Assembly (NCBI GenBank): GCA_030148985.1
Contig: JASBSJ010000004.1
Location: 62,001-126,000 of the forward strand
DNA length: 64,000 nt
Source: Sphingopyxis sp.
Lineage (GTDB): Bacteria; Pseudomonadota; Alphaproteobacteria; Sphingomonadales; Sphingomonadaceae
Reading direction: 5' to 3'
Shown: positions 9,274 to 18,567 of the stretch, one piece after another
Position numbering within the stretch: position 1 is the stretch's first letter
Layout of the letters: each line of letters begins with the position of its first letter
Program-made: the position numbers and the translations under genes
The notes under the pieces: model-generated
Told to the model about the DNA's origin: nothing
What the model saw: the letters and a program-made list of their open reading frames with translations, nothing else
Databases searched by the model: none

Positions 9274-10260
9274 ATGGAATTTCTGTTTGCCGACTGGCTG
9301 GGAACCCCGGCCTGGTTTTGGTTGGCTTTCATCGCGATCGTCATCGCGCTCACCGCATTCGACCTTGGTATCCTGAACAAGGAAAACAAGGAAATGGGGA
9401 TCGGCGAGAGTTTGAAGCTCTCGGCGCTCTATATCGGCATCGCACTCGCGTTCGGCGCATGGGTATGGGCCGCGAAGGGCGGCGAGGCGGGGCTGCAATA
9501 TTACACCGGCTTCTTTATCGAGAAGGCGTTGTCGATCGACAATATCTTCGTCATCTCGCTGATCTTTGCGACCTTTGCGATTCCGCTGCGCTATCAGTAT
9601 CGTGCGCTTTTGTGGGGTATCGTCGCGGTGATCGTGCTGCGCGGGATCATGATCGCGGGCGGCGCGGCGCTCGTCACCGAATATGGCTGGCTGCTCTATG
9701 TCTTCGCTGCTTTCCTGGTGTTCACGGGCATCAAGATGCTGTTCGCGGGCGAAAAGCCGATGGACGTCGCGGGCAATCCGGTCGTCAAATGGCTATCGCG
9801 GCATATCCCGTTCACCAATGAACTGCACGGCGAGCGATTTTTCGTTCGCGTGCCCGACGGCAAGACGGGCAAGCTGGTGCTTGCGGCGACGCCTTTGTTC
9901 CTTGCGCTCGTGGTCATCAACCTTGCGGACCTGGTGTTCGCGGTCGACAGCGTGCCGGCGATCTTTGCGATCACGACCGACACCTTCATCGTCTATACGT
10001 CAAATATCATGGCGATCCTGGGCCTTCGCGCGCTCTATTTTGCGCTGTCCGCGATGGTCCACCGCTTCCACTACCTCAAATATGCGCTGGCGCTGGTACT
10101 GGTGTTCATCGGGTCGAAGATATTCGTCGCCGATTTCATTCTGGGCGGCGATAAATTCCCGCCGCTGGTCAGCCTTGGCGTTACGGTTGCGCTGATCGCG
10201 GGCGGGGTGATCTGGTCGCTGATCAAGACGCGCGACGGGGAAGCGCCCTTGCCACAATAA
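9274..10260 (+). CDS. TerC family integral membrane protein
   Basis: 328 aa; FFIEKALSIDNIFVISLIF, LVVINLADLVFAVDSVPAIFAITTDTFIVYTSNIMAILGLRALYF. Confidence 0.93.
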   Translation: MEFLFADWLGTPAWFWLAFIAIVIALTAFDLGILNKENKEMGIGESLKLSALYIGIALAFGAWVWAAKGGEAGLQYYTGFFIEKALSIDNIFVISLIFATFAIPLRYQYRALLWGIVAVIVLRGIMIAGGAALVTEYGWLLYVFAAFLVFTGIKMLFAGEKPMDVAGNPVVKWLSRHIPFTNELHGERFFVRVPDGKTGKLVLAATPLFLALVVINLADLVFAVDSVPAIFAITTDTFIVYTSNIMAILGLRALYFALSAMVHRFHYLKYALALVLVFIGSKIFVADFILGGDKFPPLVSLGVTVALIAGGVIWSLIKTRDGEAPLPQ

Positions 10261-10264
10261 AATG

Positions 10265-10293
10265 CCCGCCGGAAGCTTTGCGGCTTCCGGCGG
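10265..10293 (+). terminator. Hairpin downstream of terC (candidate terminator)
   Basis: CGCCGGAAGC-TTTGCG-GCTTCCGGCG inverted repeat 5 nt after the stop; weak T tract. Confidence 0.45.
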
Positions 10294-10405
10294 ACAGGCT
10301 TTCCTCCCCAGGAAAGCTCGGGAGGCGCGGGACGCGTGTGCAAGGCGTCCCGCGCCAAGAGGGTTGGCGCGAGGGGGTGCAACGGGCCCCTCGCGCCGAA
10401 CTCGC

Positions 10406-11998
10406 TTAAGCGGCGAACTGGTTCATCGTATTGTCCTTGCCCGCGGCCTTCAGCGCCGCTTCGCCAGCGAAATATTCCTTATGGTCGTCGCCGATGTCGC
10501 TGCCGCTCATATTCTGATGCTTCACGCAGGCGATGCCCTGGCGGATTTCGGCGCGCTGGACGCCCTTGACGTAGCCGAGCATCGCTTCGTCGCCGAAATA
10601 TTCCTTGGCGAGATTGTCGGTGCTGAGCGCTGCGGTGTGATAGGTCGGCAGGGTGCTGAGGTGGTGGAAAATCCCCGCCCGCTACGCCGCGTCGCGCTGA
10701 AAGGTGCGGATGCGGTTGTCGGCTTCTTCGCCCAGCTCGGTGTCGTCATAGTCGACGCTCATCAGCTTGCCGCGGTCATAGGCGCTGACGTCCTTGCCGT
10801 CCTTTTCCCACGCGTCGAACACCTGCTGGCGGAAGTTCAGCGTCCAGTTGAAGCTCGGCGAATTATTATAGGCAAGCTTCGCATTGGGGAAGACCTCGCG
10901 GATGCGGTCGACCATGCCGGCGATCTGTTCGATGTGCGGCTTTTCGGTCTCGATCCACAGCAGGTCGGCGCCATTTTCAAGGCTGGCGATGCAATCCATC
11001 ACGCAGCGGTCCTCGCCGGTTCCGGGGCGGAACTGATAAAGGTTCGAGGGCAGGCGCTTCGGACGCATCAGCTTGCCGTCGCGGTTGATAAGGACGTCGC
11101 CGGGGTTGCCCGCGCCATCGACCTCCTCGCAGTCGAGGAAGCTGTTGTAGCGGTCGCCGAGGTCGCCGGGTTCCTTCGAATAGGCGATCTGTTTGGTCAG
11201 GCCGGCGCCGAGGCTGTCGGTGCGCGTGACAATGATGCCGTCCTCGACGCCGAGTTCCATGAAGGCGTAGCGGCAGGCGCGGATTTTCGCGATGAAATCC
11301 TCGTGCGGCACGGTGACCTTGCCGTCCTGGTGGCCGCACTGCTTTTCGTCCGAGACCTGATTCTCGATCTGGAGCGCGCAGGCGCCGGCCTCGATCATCT
11401 TTTTGGCGAGGAGGTAGGTCGCCTCGGCATTGCCGAAGCCCGCGTCGATGTCGGCGATGATCGGCACGACATGCGTTTCGTGATTGTCGATGCTCGCCTG
11501 AATCTGCTTGGCCTTGAGCTCGTCACCCTCGGCGCGCGCGGCGTCGAGGTCGCGGAACAATATGCCGAGTTCGCGGGCGTCGGCCTGACGCAGGAAGGTG
11601 TAGATTTCCTCGATCAGCGCCGGGACGCTCGTCTTTTCGTGCATCGACTGGTCGGGCAAGGGTCCGAATTCGCTGCGCAGCGCGGCAATCATCCAGCCGG
11701 AGAGATAGATGTAGCGGCCCTTGACGGTGCCGAAATGCTTCTTGATCGCGATCATCTTCTGCTGCGCGATGAAGCCGTGCCAGCAGCCCAAAGACTGGGT
11801 GTAGTTGGCGGGATCGGCGTCATAGGCGGCCATGTCGGCGCGCATGATGCGCGCGGTGTAGCGGGCGATGTCGAGGCCGGTGCGGAACTTGTTCTGCGCG
11901 CGCATCCGGGCGACGCTTTCGCCGCTGATGCCGTCCCAGGTGCCGTCGTAATCGCGGATGAGGCGGCCTGCTTGCGCCATGTCTTCCTGATAACCCAT
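10406..11998 (-). pseudogene. aceA: Isocitrate lyase (long form) interrupted by an in-frame TAG
   Basis: MGYQEDMAQAGRLIRDYDGTWDGIS...DEKQCGHQDGKVTVPHEDF...RTFQRDAA*RAGIFHHLSTLPTYHTAALSTDNLAKEYFGDEAMLGYVKGVQRAEIRQGIACVKHQNMSGSDIGDDHKEYFAGEAALKAAGKDNTMNQFAA; single TAG (10682-10684), same frame both sides. Confidence 0.9.
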
Positions 11999-12137
11999 CG
12001 TCTTTGTCCTTGTGAGGAGGTGATGGGTGGATGTTGGCGAAGGTGTCGCGGGAAGGGAAAAGATTTGTCAATAATATTTGTGAATATCGGCGACAAAGTG
12101 TAAATTGCGATGTAAAGTTGTCAAGAAAGTTACAAAT

Positions 12138-13526
12138 ATGAGCGAGCGGCGGGTGTTTGCGGGGCCGGCGGTGCGGCGGGTGCGGCGTGAGGCGGGGATG
12201 ACGCAGGCGGCCATGGCCGAGGCGCTTGATATTTCGCCGAGCTACCTCAATCTTATCGAGAATGGGCAGCGCCCGCTGTCCGCCACAGTGTTGGTCAAGC
12301 TGGCCGAACGCTTTGCGTTCGACGCCGCGACGCTGGGCGGCGACGAGGTTCCGGGGGGCGCGGCGGGGCTCAAGCGCCGGCTCGCCGACCCGCGTTTCGC
12401 CGACCTGGGGATCGGCGCCGAGGAGGTTGAGGAATGGCTCCAGACCGCGCCCGCGACCGCCGCGGCGTTCGCGCGGCTGTTCGATGCGGCGCCCGAAGCG
12501 GCAAGTGAAAGTGACGGCGATGCGCCCGAAGTGGCCGCGGTGCGCCGCGCGATCGAGAAATGGCGCAACCATTTCCCCGATCTGGACGCGCGCGCCGAGG
12601 AGCTGGCCGACGAACTGCGGCTCGCGGGCGGCGACCTCTATGGCACGATTTCCGAGCGTTTGCGCACGCGGCACCAGCTCGGCATCCGCATTTTACCCAG
12701 CGACGTGATGCCCGATCGCCTCCGCTGGCTCGACTGGCACGCGCGGCAACTTATGCTGAGCGAGCTGCTGCGCCCCGCGTCGCGCACCTTTCAGGCCGCG
12801 GCGACGCTGGCGCAGATCGAGGCGAAGGGCGAGATCGACGCGCTGGTCGCGGGCGCCGAATTTGCCGAAGGCGCCGCGGCGCGGCTGTTCGAGCGGCATC
12901 TGGTCCATTATTTCGCCGCGGCGCTGATGATGCCGTACAGCCGTTTCCTGCGCGCGTGCGATGCGACGGGATATGATCTGCTGCTGCTCCAGCGGCGCTT
13001 CGGCGCGGGGTTCGAACAGGTCGCGCACCGGCTGACGACGCTCCAGCGCGTCGGCGCGCGCGGGCTGCCCTTTTTCATGCTGCGCATCGACCGCGCGGGG
13101 CAGGGGAGCAAGCGTTACGCCGGGGCGAGCCAGTCGCCGCTGACCGACGGCGACGCGCGCTGTCCGCTGTGGGGCGTGCACGAAGCCTTTGCTCGGCCGG
13201 GCGAAGTGATCGCCGATCTGGTCGAGCTGGAGGACGGCACGCGTTGGTTCACGCAAAGCCGGAGCGTCGCCGCGCCGGGCGCGACGGGCAGCGGCACGCC
13301 CGCGCGCTTTGCCGTTTGCGTCGGGGTCGATGCCAAGGTCGCGGCGCCGCTGATCGCCGCGCGGGGGATCGACCTGATGCGCAGCCCCGCGACGCCGATC
13401 GGCCTCGGGTGCCGCCGCTGCACGCGCACGGGTTGTGTGCAACGGTCGATGCCGCCGCGTGGGCGCCCGTTGCGGTTCAGGGATGGGGAGCGCGGGGTGA
13501 GTGCGTTCGATTTTGCGGGGGATTGA
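12138..13526 (+). CDS. XRE-family short-chain fatty acid transcriptional regulator (ScfR/RamB/MccR-like)
   Basis: N-terminal HTH VRREAGMTQAAMAEALDISPSYLNLIENGQRPLS; C-terminal RTGCVQRSMPPRGR; divergent from aceA. Confidence 0.85.
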   Translation: MSERRVFAGPAVRRVRREAGMTQAAMAEALDISPSYLNLIENGQRPLSATVLVKLAERFAFDAATLGGDEVPGGAAGLKRRLADPRFADLGIGAEEVEEWLQTAPATAAAFARLFDAAPEAASESDGDAPEVAAVRRAIEKWRNHFPDLDARAEELADELRLAGGDLYGTISERLRTRHQLGIRILPSDVMPDRLRWLDWHARQLMLSELLRPASRTFQAAATLAQIEAKGEIDALVAGAEFAEGAAARLFERHLVHYFAAALMMPYSRFLRACDATGYDLLLLQRRFGAGFEQVAHRLTTLQRVGARGLPFFMLRIDRAGQGSKRYAGASQSPLTDGDARCPLWGVHEAFARPGEVIADLVELEDGTRWFTQSRSVAAPGATGSGTPARFAVCVGVDAKVAAPLIAARGIDLMRSPATPIGLGCRRCTRTGCVQRSMPPRGRPLRFRDGERGVSAFDFAGD

Positions 13527-13568
13527 ATCGCGCTAGCCAGTTTTGCGATAGCCGATTAACACTGCGCC

Positions 13569-16500
13569 ATGGGCGTTGGGGACATCAGCATCGAACGGCT
13601 GGAGAAGCTGGTCGCGGAGGTAAAGCCTTCGGGCGGTTCGGAAATGTCGAATTATCAGCTGTTCGTCGAGCGGCTGACCGGCGCGCTGGGCCTGCCGCAG
13701 CCCGAGTTTGCGCGCGAGGAAACGCGGTTCAACGATTATGTGTTCGAACGCAATGTGACGTTCCGCCACCCGAACGGCACCAGCTCGACGGGCCGGATCG
13801 ACTGTTACAAGCGCGGATGCTTTGTCCTGGAAGCGAAACAGTCGGCGAAGCGGCAACAGGCGATCGAAAGCGAGCAGCTGGCGCTGGCGGGGATCGAGAC
13901 CGCGCAGAAACTGGGCCAGGCCAAGCGCGGGACCAAAAGCTGGGACAAGGTGATGATCGCGGCGCGGCGGCAGGCGGAGGATTATGCCCGCGCGCTGCCG
14001 GTCGATCATGGATACCCGCCGTTCCTGCTGATCGTCGATGTCGGCAATGTGATCGAGGTTTACGCCGATTTTTCGGGGCTGGGGAAGAATTACGACCATT
14101 TCCCCGACCGGCAGAATTACCGCCTGTCGATGGACGACCTGCTGCTGCCCGAGGTGCAGGAGCGGCTGGCGGCGATCTGGACGGCGCCGCAAACGCTGAA
14201 CCCGACGCTGCGCGCCGCCGAAGTGACGCGCGACATTGCCGAACGGCTGGCGAAAATCGCCAAGCGGCTGGAAAAGAAATATGCGCCGGTCGACATCGCG
14301 CAGTTCCTGATGCGGTGCCTGTTCACGATGTTCGCCGAGGATGTCGGGCCGGAGGATGAGGCGCAGCGGCTGATCCCCAATCGCGGGTTCGAGCGACTGT
14401 TGCACCAGATGATCGACACGCCCGAACATTTCGCGCCCGCGCTGGAAAGCCTGTGGCGGGTTATGGACAGCGGGGGTTATGCGCCGCACCTGAATGCGTC
14501 GATCAAGCGCTTCAACGGCGCGCTGTTCAAGGACAGCCGCGCGCTGGCGCTGGACCAGGACGACATTTTGGAGCTGCACAATGCGGCCAGGCGGCGCTGG
14601 GGCGATGTCGAACCGGCGATTTTCGGCACCTTGCTGGAAAGCGCGCTCGACCCCGCCGAGCGGTCGCAGCTGGGCGCGCATTATACGCCGCGCCCCTATG
14701 TCGAGCGGCTGGTGATCCCGACGATCATGGAGCCGCTGCGCGCCGATTGGGAAGAGGTCAAGGCGGCGGTCGAGGATCTGCGCCGCCGGAACGATCCGGC
14801 GGGGGCGTTGCAGGCGGTGCGCGATTTCCACCACCGGCTTTGCACTCTGCGCGTGCTGGACCCGGCGTGCGGCACGGGCAATTTCCTGTATGTCAGCCTG
14901 GAGCTGATGAAGCGGCTGGAGGGCGAGGTGCTCGACGCGCTCGACGCGCTGGGCGAAAGCGAATCGAAGCTGTTGCTGGACGGCGAGACGGTCAGCCCGC
15001 GGCAGTTTTTCGGGCTGGAGCTGAACCCGCGCGCGGTGCCGATCGCCGATCTGGTGCTGTGGATCGGCTTTTTGAAATGGCAGCTGAAGACCGTCGATGT
15101 GAAGGACATTCCCGAGCCGATCCTGAACGCCTATGGCACGATCCGGCATCAGGACGCACTGATCGCCTATGACGCCAGGGAGCTGGCGCGCGACGGGCAG
15201 GGGAACCTCATCACCATCTGGGACGGGGTGACCAGGAAATTGCACCCGATCACGGGCGAGGAAGTGCCCGACGAGACGGCGCGCAAGGAAACCTATTATT
15301 ATGTGAGACCGCGCCGGGCGGAGTGGCCCGAGGCGGAGTTTATCGTCGGCAACCCGCCCTTTATCGGCGGCAAGGACATGCGCGCCGAGCTGGGCGACGG
15401 TTATGCCGAGGCGTGCTGGAAAGTGCGGCCCGACGTGCCGGGCGGGGCCGATTTCGTGATGCATTTCTGGGACGAGGCGGCGCGGCGGCTGACCGCCAAG
15501 CCGGTGAAGAAGGGCGCGGTCAACCCGCTGCGCCGGTTCGGGTTCATCACCACCAATTCGATCACCCAGACGTTCAGCCGCCGCGTGGTCGAGCGGTGGA
15601 TGAATGCGAAAGACCCGCTGAGCCTGATCTATGCCGTGCCCGACCATCCGTGGATGAAATCGGCGGACAAGGCGGCGGTGCGGATCGCGATGACCGTCGC
15701 GCAGGCGGGGCAGCATGAGGGGGTGCTGGCCGAGGTGGTCAGTGAGGCGGAGCTGAATACGGATGCGCCGAAGGTGGAGTTGGAGCGGCGTGAGGGGAAG
15801 GTGACTTCCAAATTTGCGCTGGGCGCCGACTTGGCCCAACTGACTCCGATGCTCGCCAACGAGCTCGTCGCGTACAAAGGATATATGCCTTACGGCCTCG
15901 GCTTCATCGTTGAGCCAAGTTCCACAGTAGTGCGGGAAACCATCAATCGAGGCGGCGCGGCACACGTGCTTCGGTACCGAAATGGTAGAGATGTCGCGCA
16001 GCGCCCTCGCGGCGTTATGGCTCTCGATTTTTACGGGCTGTCACGCGACCAACTCCGTGATCGTTTTCCCGAGGCGTTTCAACACCTCCAAGACACGGTG
16101 TTCCCCGAGCGGGCGCAGGACAAGCGCAAGGCTTATCGGGACAAGTGGTGGGTTTTCGCTGAAGCGCGCGAGGGGATGCGATCTGCGTTGTCGGGGCTGT
16201 CTCGGTATCTGGTAACGACCGAAACTGCAAAGCACCGGTACTTTACGTTCTTGGATGCAGATACTGCGGCTGACCAAAAGCTACGGGTAATCGCCGTGCA
16301 TGAGGCAGGGGTGCTCTCCGTTCTTAGTTCTCGAGTTCATACAATCTTTGCTGAGCGAACAGGGGGCTGGCAGGGCGTTGGTAATGATTTGGTCTATCAG
16401 CACACCAACACCTTCAATCGCTTTCCTGTGATTGACCCATCTCCCCACCTCACCGACCTCGGCGAACGGCTCGACGCCTTTCGCAAGGAGCGGCTGGCGG

Positions 16501-17156
16501 CGCATGACTTTTTGACGATGACGGGGCTGTATAATGCGCTGGAGCGGGTGCGCGAGCTGGACGCGGGGATCGGCGAGCCGCTGACCGACGCCGAGCGCGA
16601 CACCTATGACGCCGGGCAGATCGCGATCCTGAAGGAGCTGCACGACGAAATCGATCGCGAGGTCTTTGCCGCCTATGGCTGGAGCGACCTGGGCCTGGCG
16701 CTGGTCGGCAAGCCCGGCGCGACGACGCCCAGCGCGCACAAGGGCGCCGATCAGGAAGCGGCGGAGGAGGAATTGCTCGTCCGGCTGGTTGCGCTCAATC
16801 AGGCACGCTCGGGCGAAGAGAAGGCGGGGGTGGTCCACTGGCTGCGCCCCGATTTCCAGAAGCCGCGGCTGGCCGCCAAGGTGAAGGGCGCGGTGCAGGT
16901 CGAGGCCGATCTGGGCGAGGTCGTGCGCGTCGAGGCGGTCAAATGGCCGAGCGACGGGCTGGACCAGATCCGCTCGGTTCGCGACCTGCTGGCGCGCGCC
17001 GAATCGCCGATCGCCGCGCCCGTGCTGGCGGCGGCGTTCGGCGGGCGGACGACGCCGAAGCGGCGCGACCGCGTCGAGCAGGTGCTGGAAACGCTGGTCG
17101 CGACCGGCGCCGCGCGGCGCGACGAGGCGACGCGCGGTTATTACCTGCCCAAATGA
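13569..17156 (+). CDS. MmeI-like type IIL restriction-modification enzyme (nuclease + N6-adenine methyltransferase + specificity domain)
   Basis: 1195 aa; N-terminal GRIDCYKRGCFVLEAKQS (D-ExK-like), SAM motif LDPACGTGNFLYVSLE, NPPFIGGKDMR (NPPF), C-terminal ELHDEIDREVFAAYGW. Confidence 0.85.
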   Translation: MGVGDISIERLEKLVAEVKPSGGSEMSNYQLFVERLTGALGLPQPEFAREETRFNDYVFERNVTFRHPNGTSSTGRIDCYKRGCFVLEAKQSAKRQQAIESEQLALAGIETAQKLGQAKRGTKSWDKVMIAARRQAEDYARALPVDHGYPPFLLIVDVGNVIEVYADFSGLGKNYDHFPDRQNYRLSMDDLLLPEVQERLAAIWTAPQTLNPTLRAAEVTRDIAERLAKIAKRLEKKYAPVDIAQFLMRCLFTMFAEDVGPEDEAQRLIPNRGFERLLHQMIDTPEHFAPALESLWRVMDSGGYAPHLNASIKRFNGALFKDSRALALDQDDILELHNAARRRWGDVEPAIFGTLLESALDPAERSQLGAHYTPRPYVERLVIPTIMEPLRADWEEVKAAVEDLRRRNDPAGALQAVRDFHHRLCTLRVLDPACGTGNFLYVSLELMKRLEGEVLDALDALGESESKLLLDGETVSPRQFFGLELNPRAVPIADLVLWIGFLKWQLKTVDVKDIPEPILNAYGTIRHQDALIAYDARELARDGQGNLITIWDGVTRKLHPITGEEVPDETARKETYYYVRPRRAEWPEAEFIVGNPPFIGGKDMRAELGDGYAEACWKVRPDVPGGADFVMHFWDEAARRLTAKPVKKGAVNPLRRFGFITTNSITQTFSRRVVERWMNAKDPLSLIYAVPDHPWMKSADKAAVRIAMTVAQAGQHEGVLAEVVSEAELNTDAPKVELERREGKVTSKFALGADLAQLTPMLANELVAYKGYMPYGLGFIVEPSSTVVRETINRGGAAHVLRYRNGRDVAQRPRGVMALDFYGLSRDQLRDRFPEAFQHLQDTVFPERAQDKRKAYRDKWWVFAEAREGMRSALSGLSRYLVTTETAKHRYFTFLDADTAADQKLRVIAVHEAGVLSVLSSRVHTIFAERTGGWQGVGNDLVYQHTNTFNRFPVIDPSPHLTDLGERLDAFRKERLAAHDFLTMTGLYNALERVRELDAGIGEPLTDAERDTYDAGQIAILKELHDEIDREVFAAYGWSDLGLALVGKPGATTPSAHKGADQEAAEEELLVRLVALNQARSGEEKAGVVHWLRPDFQKPRLAAKVKGAVQVEADLGEVVRVEAVKWPSDGLDQIRSVRDLLARAESPIAAPVLAAAFGGRTTPKRRDRVEQVLETLVATGAARRDEATRGYYLPK

Positions 17157-17201
17157 TCGCTCCGTCCCAGAGCGGCGTGCGTCAGATCGGCAACGGCTCC
17201 A

Positions 17202-17256
17202 TTCCGTTCGTGTCGAACCCTTCGGAGGTGTCTCGACTTCGCTCGACACGAACGGG
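17202..17256. repeat. Inverted-repeat intergenic element (TTCGTGTCGA...TCGACACGAA)
   Basis: CCGTTCGTGTCGAACCCTTCGGAGGTGTCTCGACTTCGCTCGACACGAACGG dyad between convergent genes. Confidence 0.6.
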
Positions 17257-17284
17257 AAGGTAGCACCCTTGGCCCAAGTGCCGG

Positions 17285-18310
17285 TCAAAGCCCTTCGGGG
17301 GTGGCGGCCGGTTGACTGGCGCGTGCCTTGCGTGCCGCGATCTCGGCGCGGAGCCGTTGCTCGCTCTGTGCGCTCCGCACCACCTCCGGGAGCCATTCGG
17401 CGCGGAATTCCAGCCGCATACTGCTTTCCAGCACCTGAAATTCGAGCACTTGCGAAAAGGGATGTCCCTTGCGCCGCGCGTTGAGCGCCGAAAACAGCCG
17501 CTGACCGGCGGCATCGCCCGCGAGCACCGCCGCGCATTCGGGCGAGGTTTCCTTGGCGACGTCGCGCCGCATCGCCGACAGGCAATAGCTGCGGCTGACC
17601 TTGATCGGGTGCTGACGCTCCATCTCGAACGTCTCGCGATCGTCGGTTTCGGCTTCATATCCCTTGGGCACCGGCGCCTGAACATAATAAAAGGCCATGA
17701 CATTGCCCGGTTGCCGGTTGACCTTGCTCGGCTCGCCCAGCCGCTTTTCCAGCGTGGCGGCATAGGCGCGGGGATCGACGCTGGGGTCGAAGCCGCGGCG
17801 GTAGTGGACCGAGAACAGGCGCTGAACGCCCTTCGCATCGACATAGAACCAGGGTGCGATGCTTTCGGTGTTGCGCGGGCGCATATTGGTCGGCGTTTCG
17901 ATGTCGACGCCCTCGGGCATCCGGAACCAGTTATAATTCATTTCCTGCCGCGTGCCGGGCGATTTGTCGGCGCGCGGCCCCAGCCCGAGGTCGAGCGAGC
18001 GGCTGCGCACACGGGGATCGCCCCGCTCGGCATAATCGCTGGGGAGGGCGAAACCCTGTTCGGTCAATGCCGCGCGCACCTCATCGATCGTCATGTCGAA
18101 TTTGAGCCCGAAAACGCTCATGTCCATCGCCTCGCGCACGCTGTACATGCGGGCGTCGAACTTGCTGTCGGGCACGTCGTCGGGCGCGGCTTTGGCGACC
18201 GCCGACGATCCGCCCTTGTCCGCCGGACCGGCATCGGCGGGCGTGTCGCCGCCCGATCCGCACGCCGCGAGACCCACCGCAAAAAGACCAAACATCATTG
18301 CATTGCGCAT
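17285..18310 (-). CDS. Lipoprotein of unknown function
   Basis: 341 aa; lipobox-like MFGLFAVGLAACGSGG. Confidence 0.75.
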   Translation of the reverse strand: MRNAMMFGLFAVGLAACGSGGDTPADAGPADKGGSSAVAKAAPDDVPDSKFDARMYSVREAMDMSVFGLKFDMTIDEVRAALTEQGFALPSDYAERGDPRVRSRSLDLGLGPRADKSPGTRQEMNYNWFRMPEGVDIETPTNMRPRNTESIAPWFYVDAKGVQRLFSVHYRRGFDPSVDPRAYAATLEKRLGEPSKVNRQPGNVMAFYYVQAPVPKGYEAETDDRETFEMERQHPIKVSRSYCLSAMRRDVAKETSPECAAVLAGDAAGQRLFSALNARRKGHPFSQVLEFQVLESSMRLEFRAEWLPEVVRSAQSEQRLRAEIAARKARASQPAATPEGL

Positions 18311-18567
18311 CGAGCACCCCCCGTATCAAATTGTCTGGATGGGGGCATGTTGGCCGCTGCGTCCGCAGGGGGTCAACCCTAAACTGGCCTATTTCGGCCA
18401 TTTTTTCCGCTCGGGCCGCGCCGGGGCAAGGGACAGGGCGGCGCGCACGGGGGCGTTTTCAGCGGGTTTCGAGGCGTTCGGCCGTTCGCCCGCGCGCCTT
18501 AATATGACACGCGCCGTGCCGTATCTGAACCATGCGCGTCCGTTGCCGGGCGTGGTGGGACCGAAAA

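Noticed and set aside
10262-12103. 613-aa plus-strand ORF over aceA
   Set aside because: Antisense to isocitrate lyase; composition and lack of motifs indicate spurious ORF
13533-15965. 810-aa minus-strand ORF opposite the MmeI-like gene
   Set aside because: Antisense artefact of high GC; no recognisable motifs while the plus strand encodes a clear nuclease-methyltransferase
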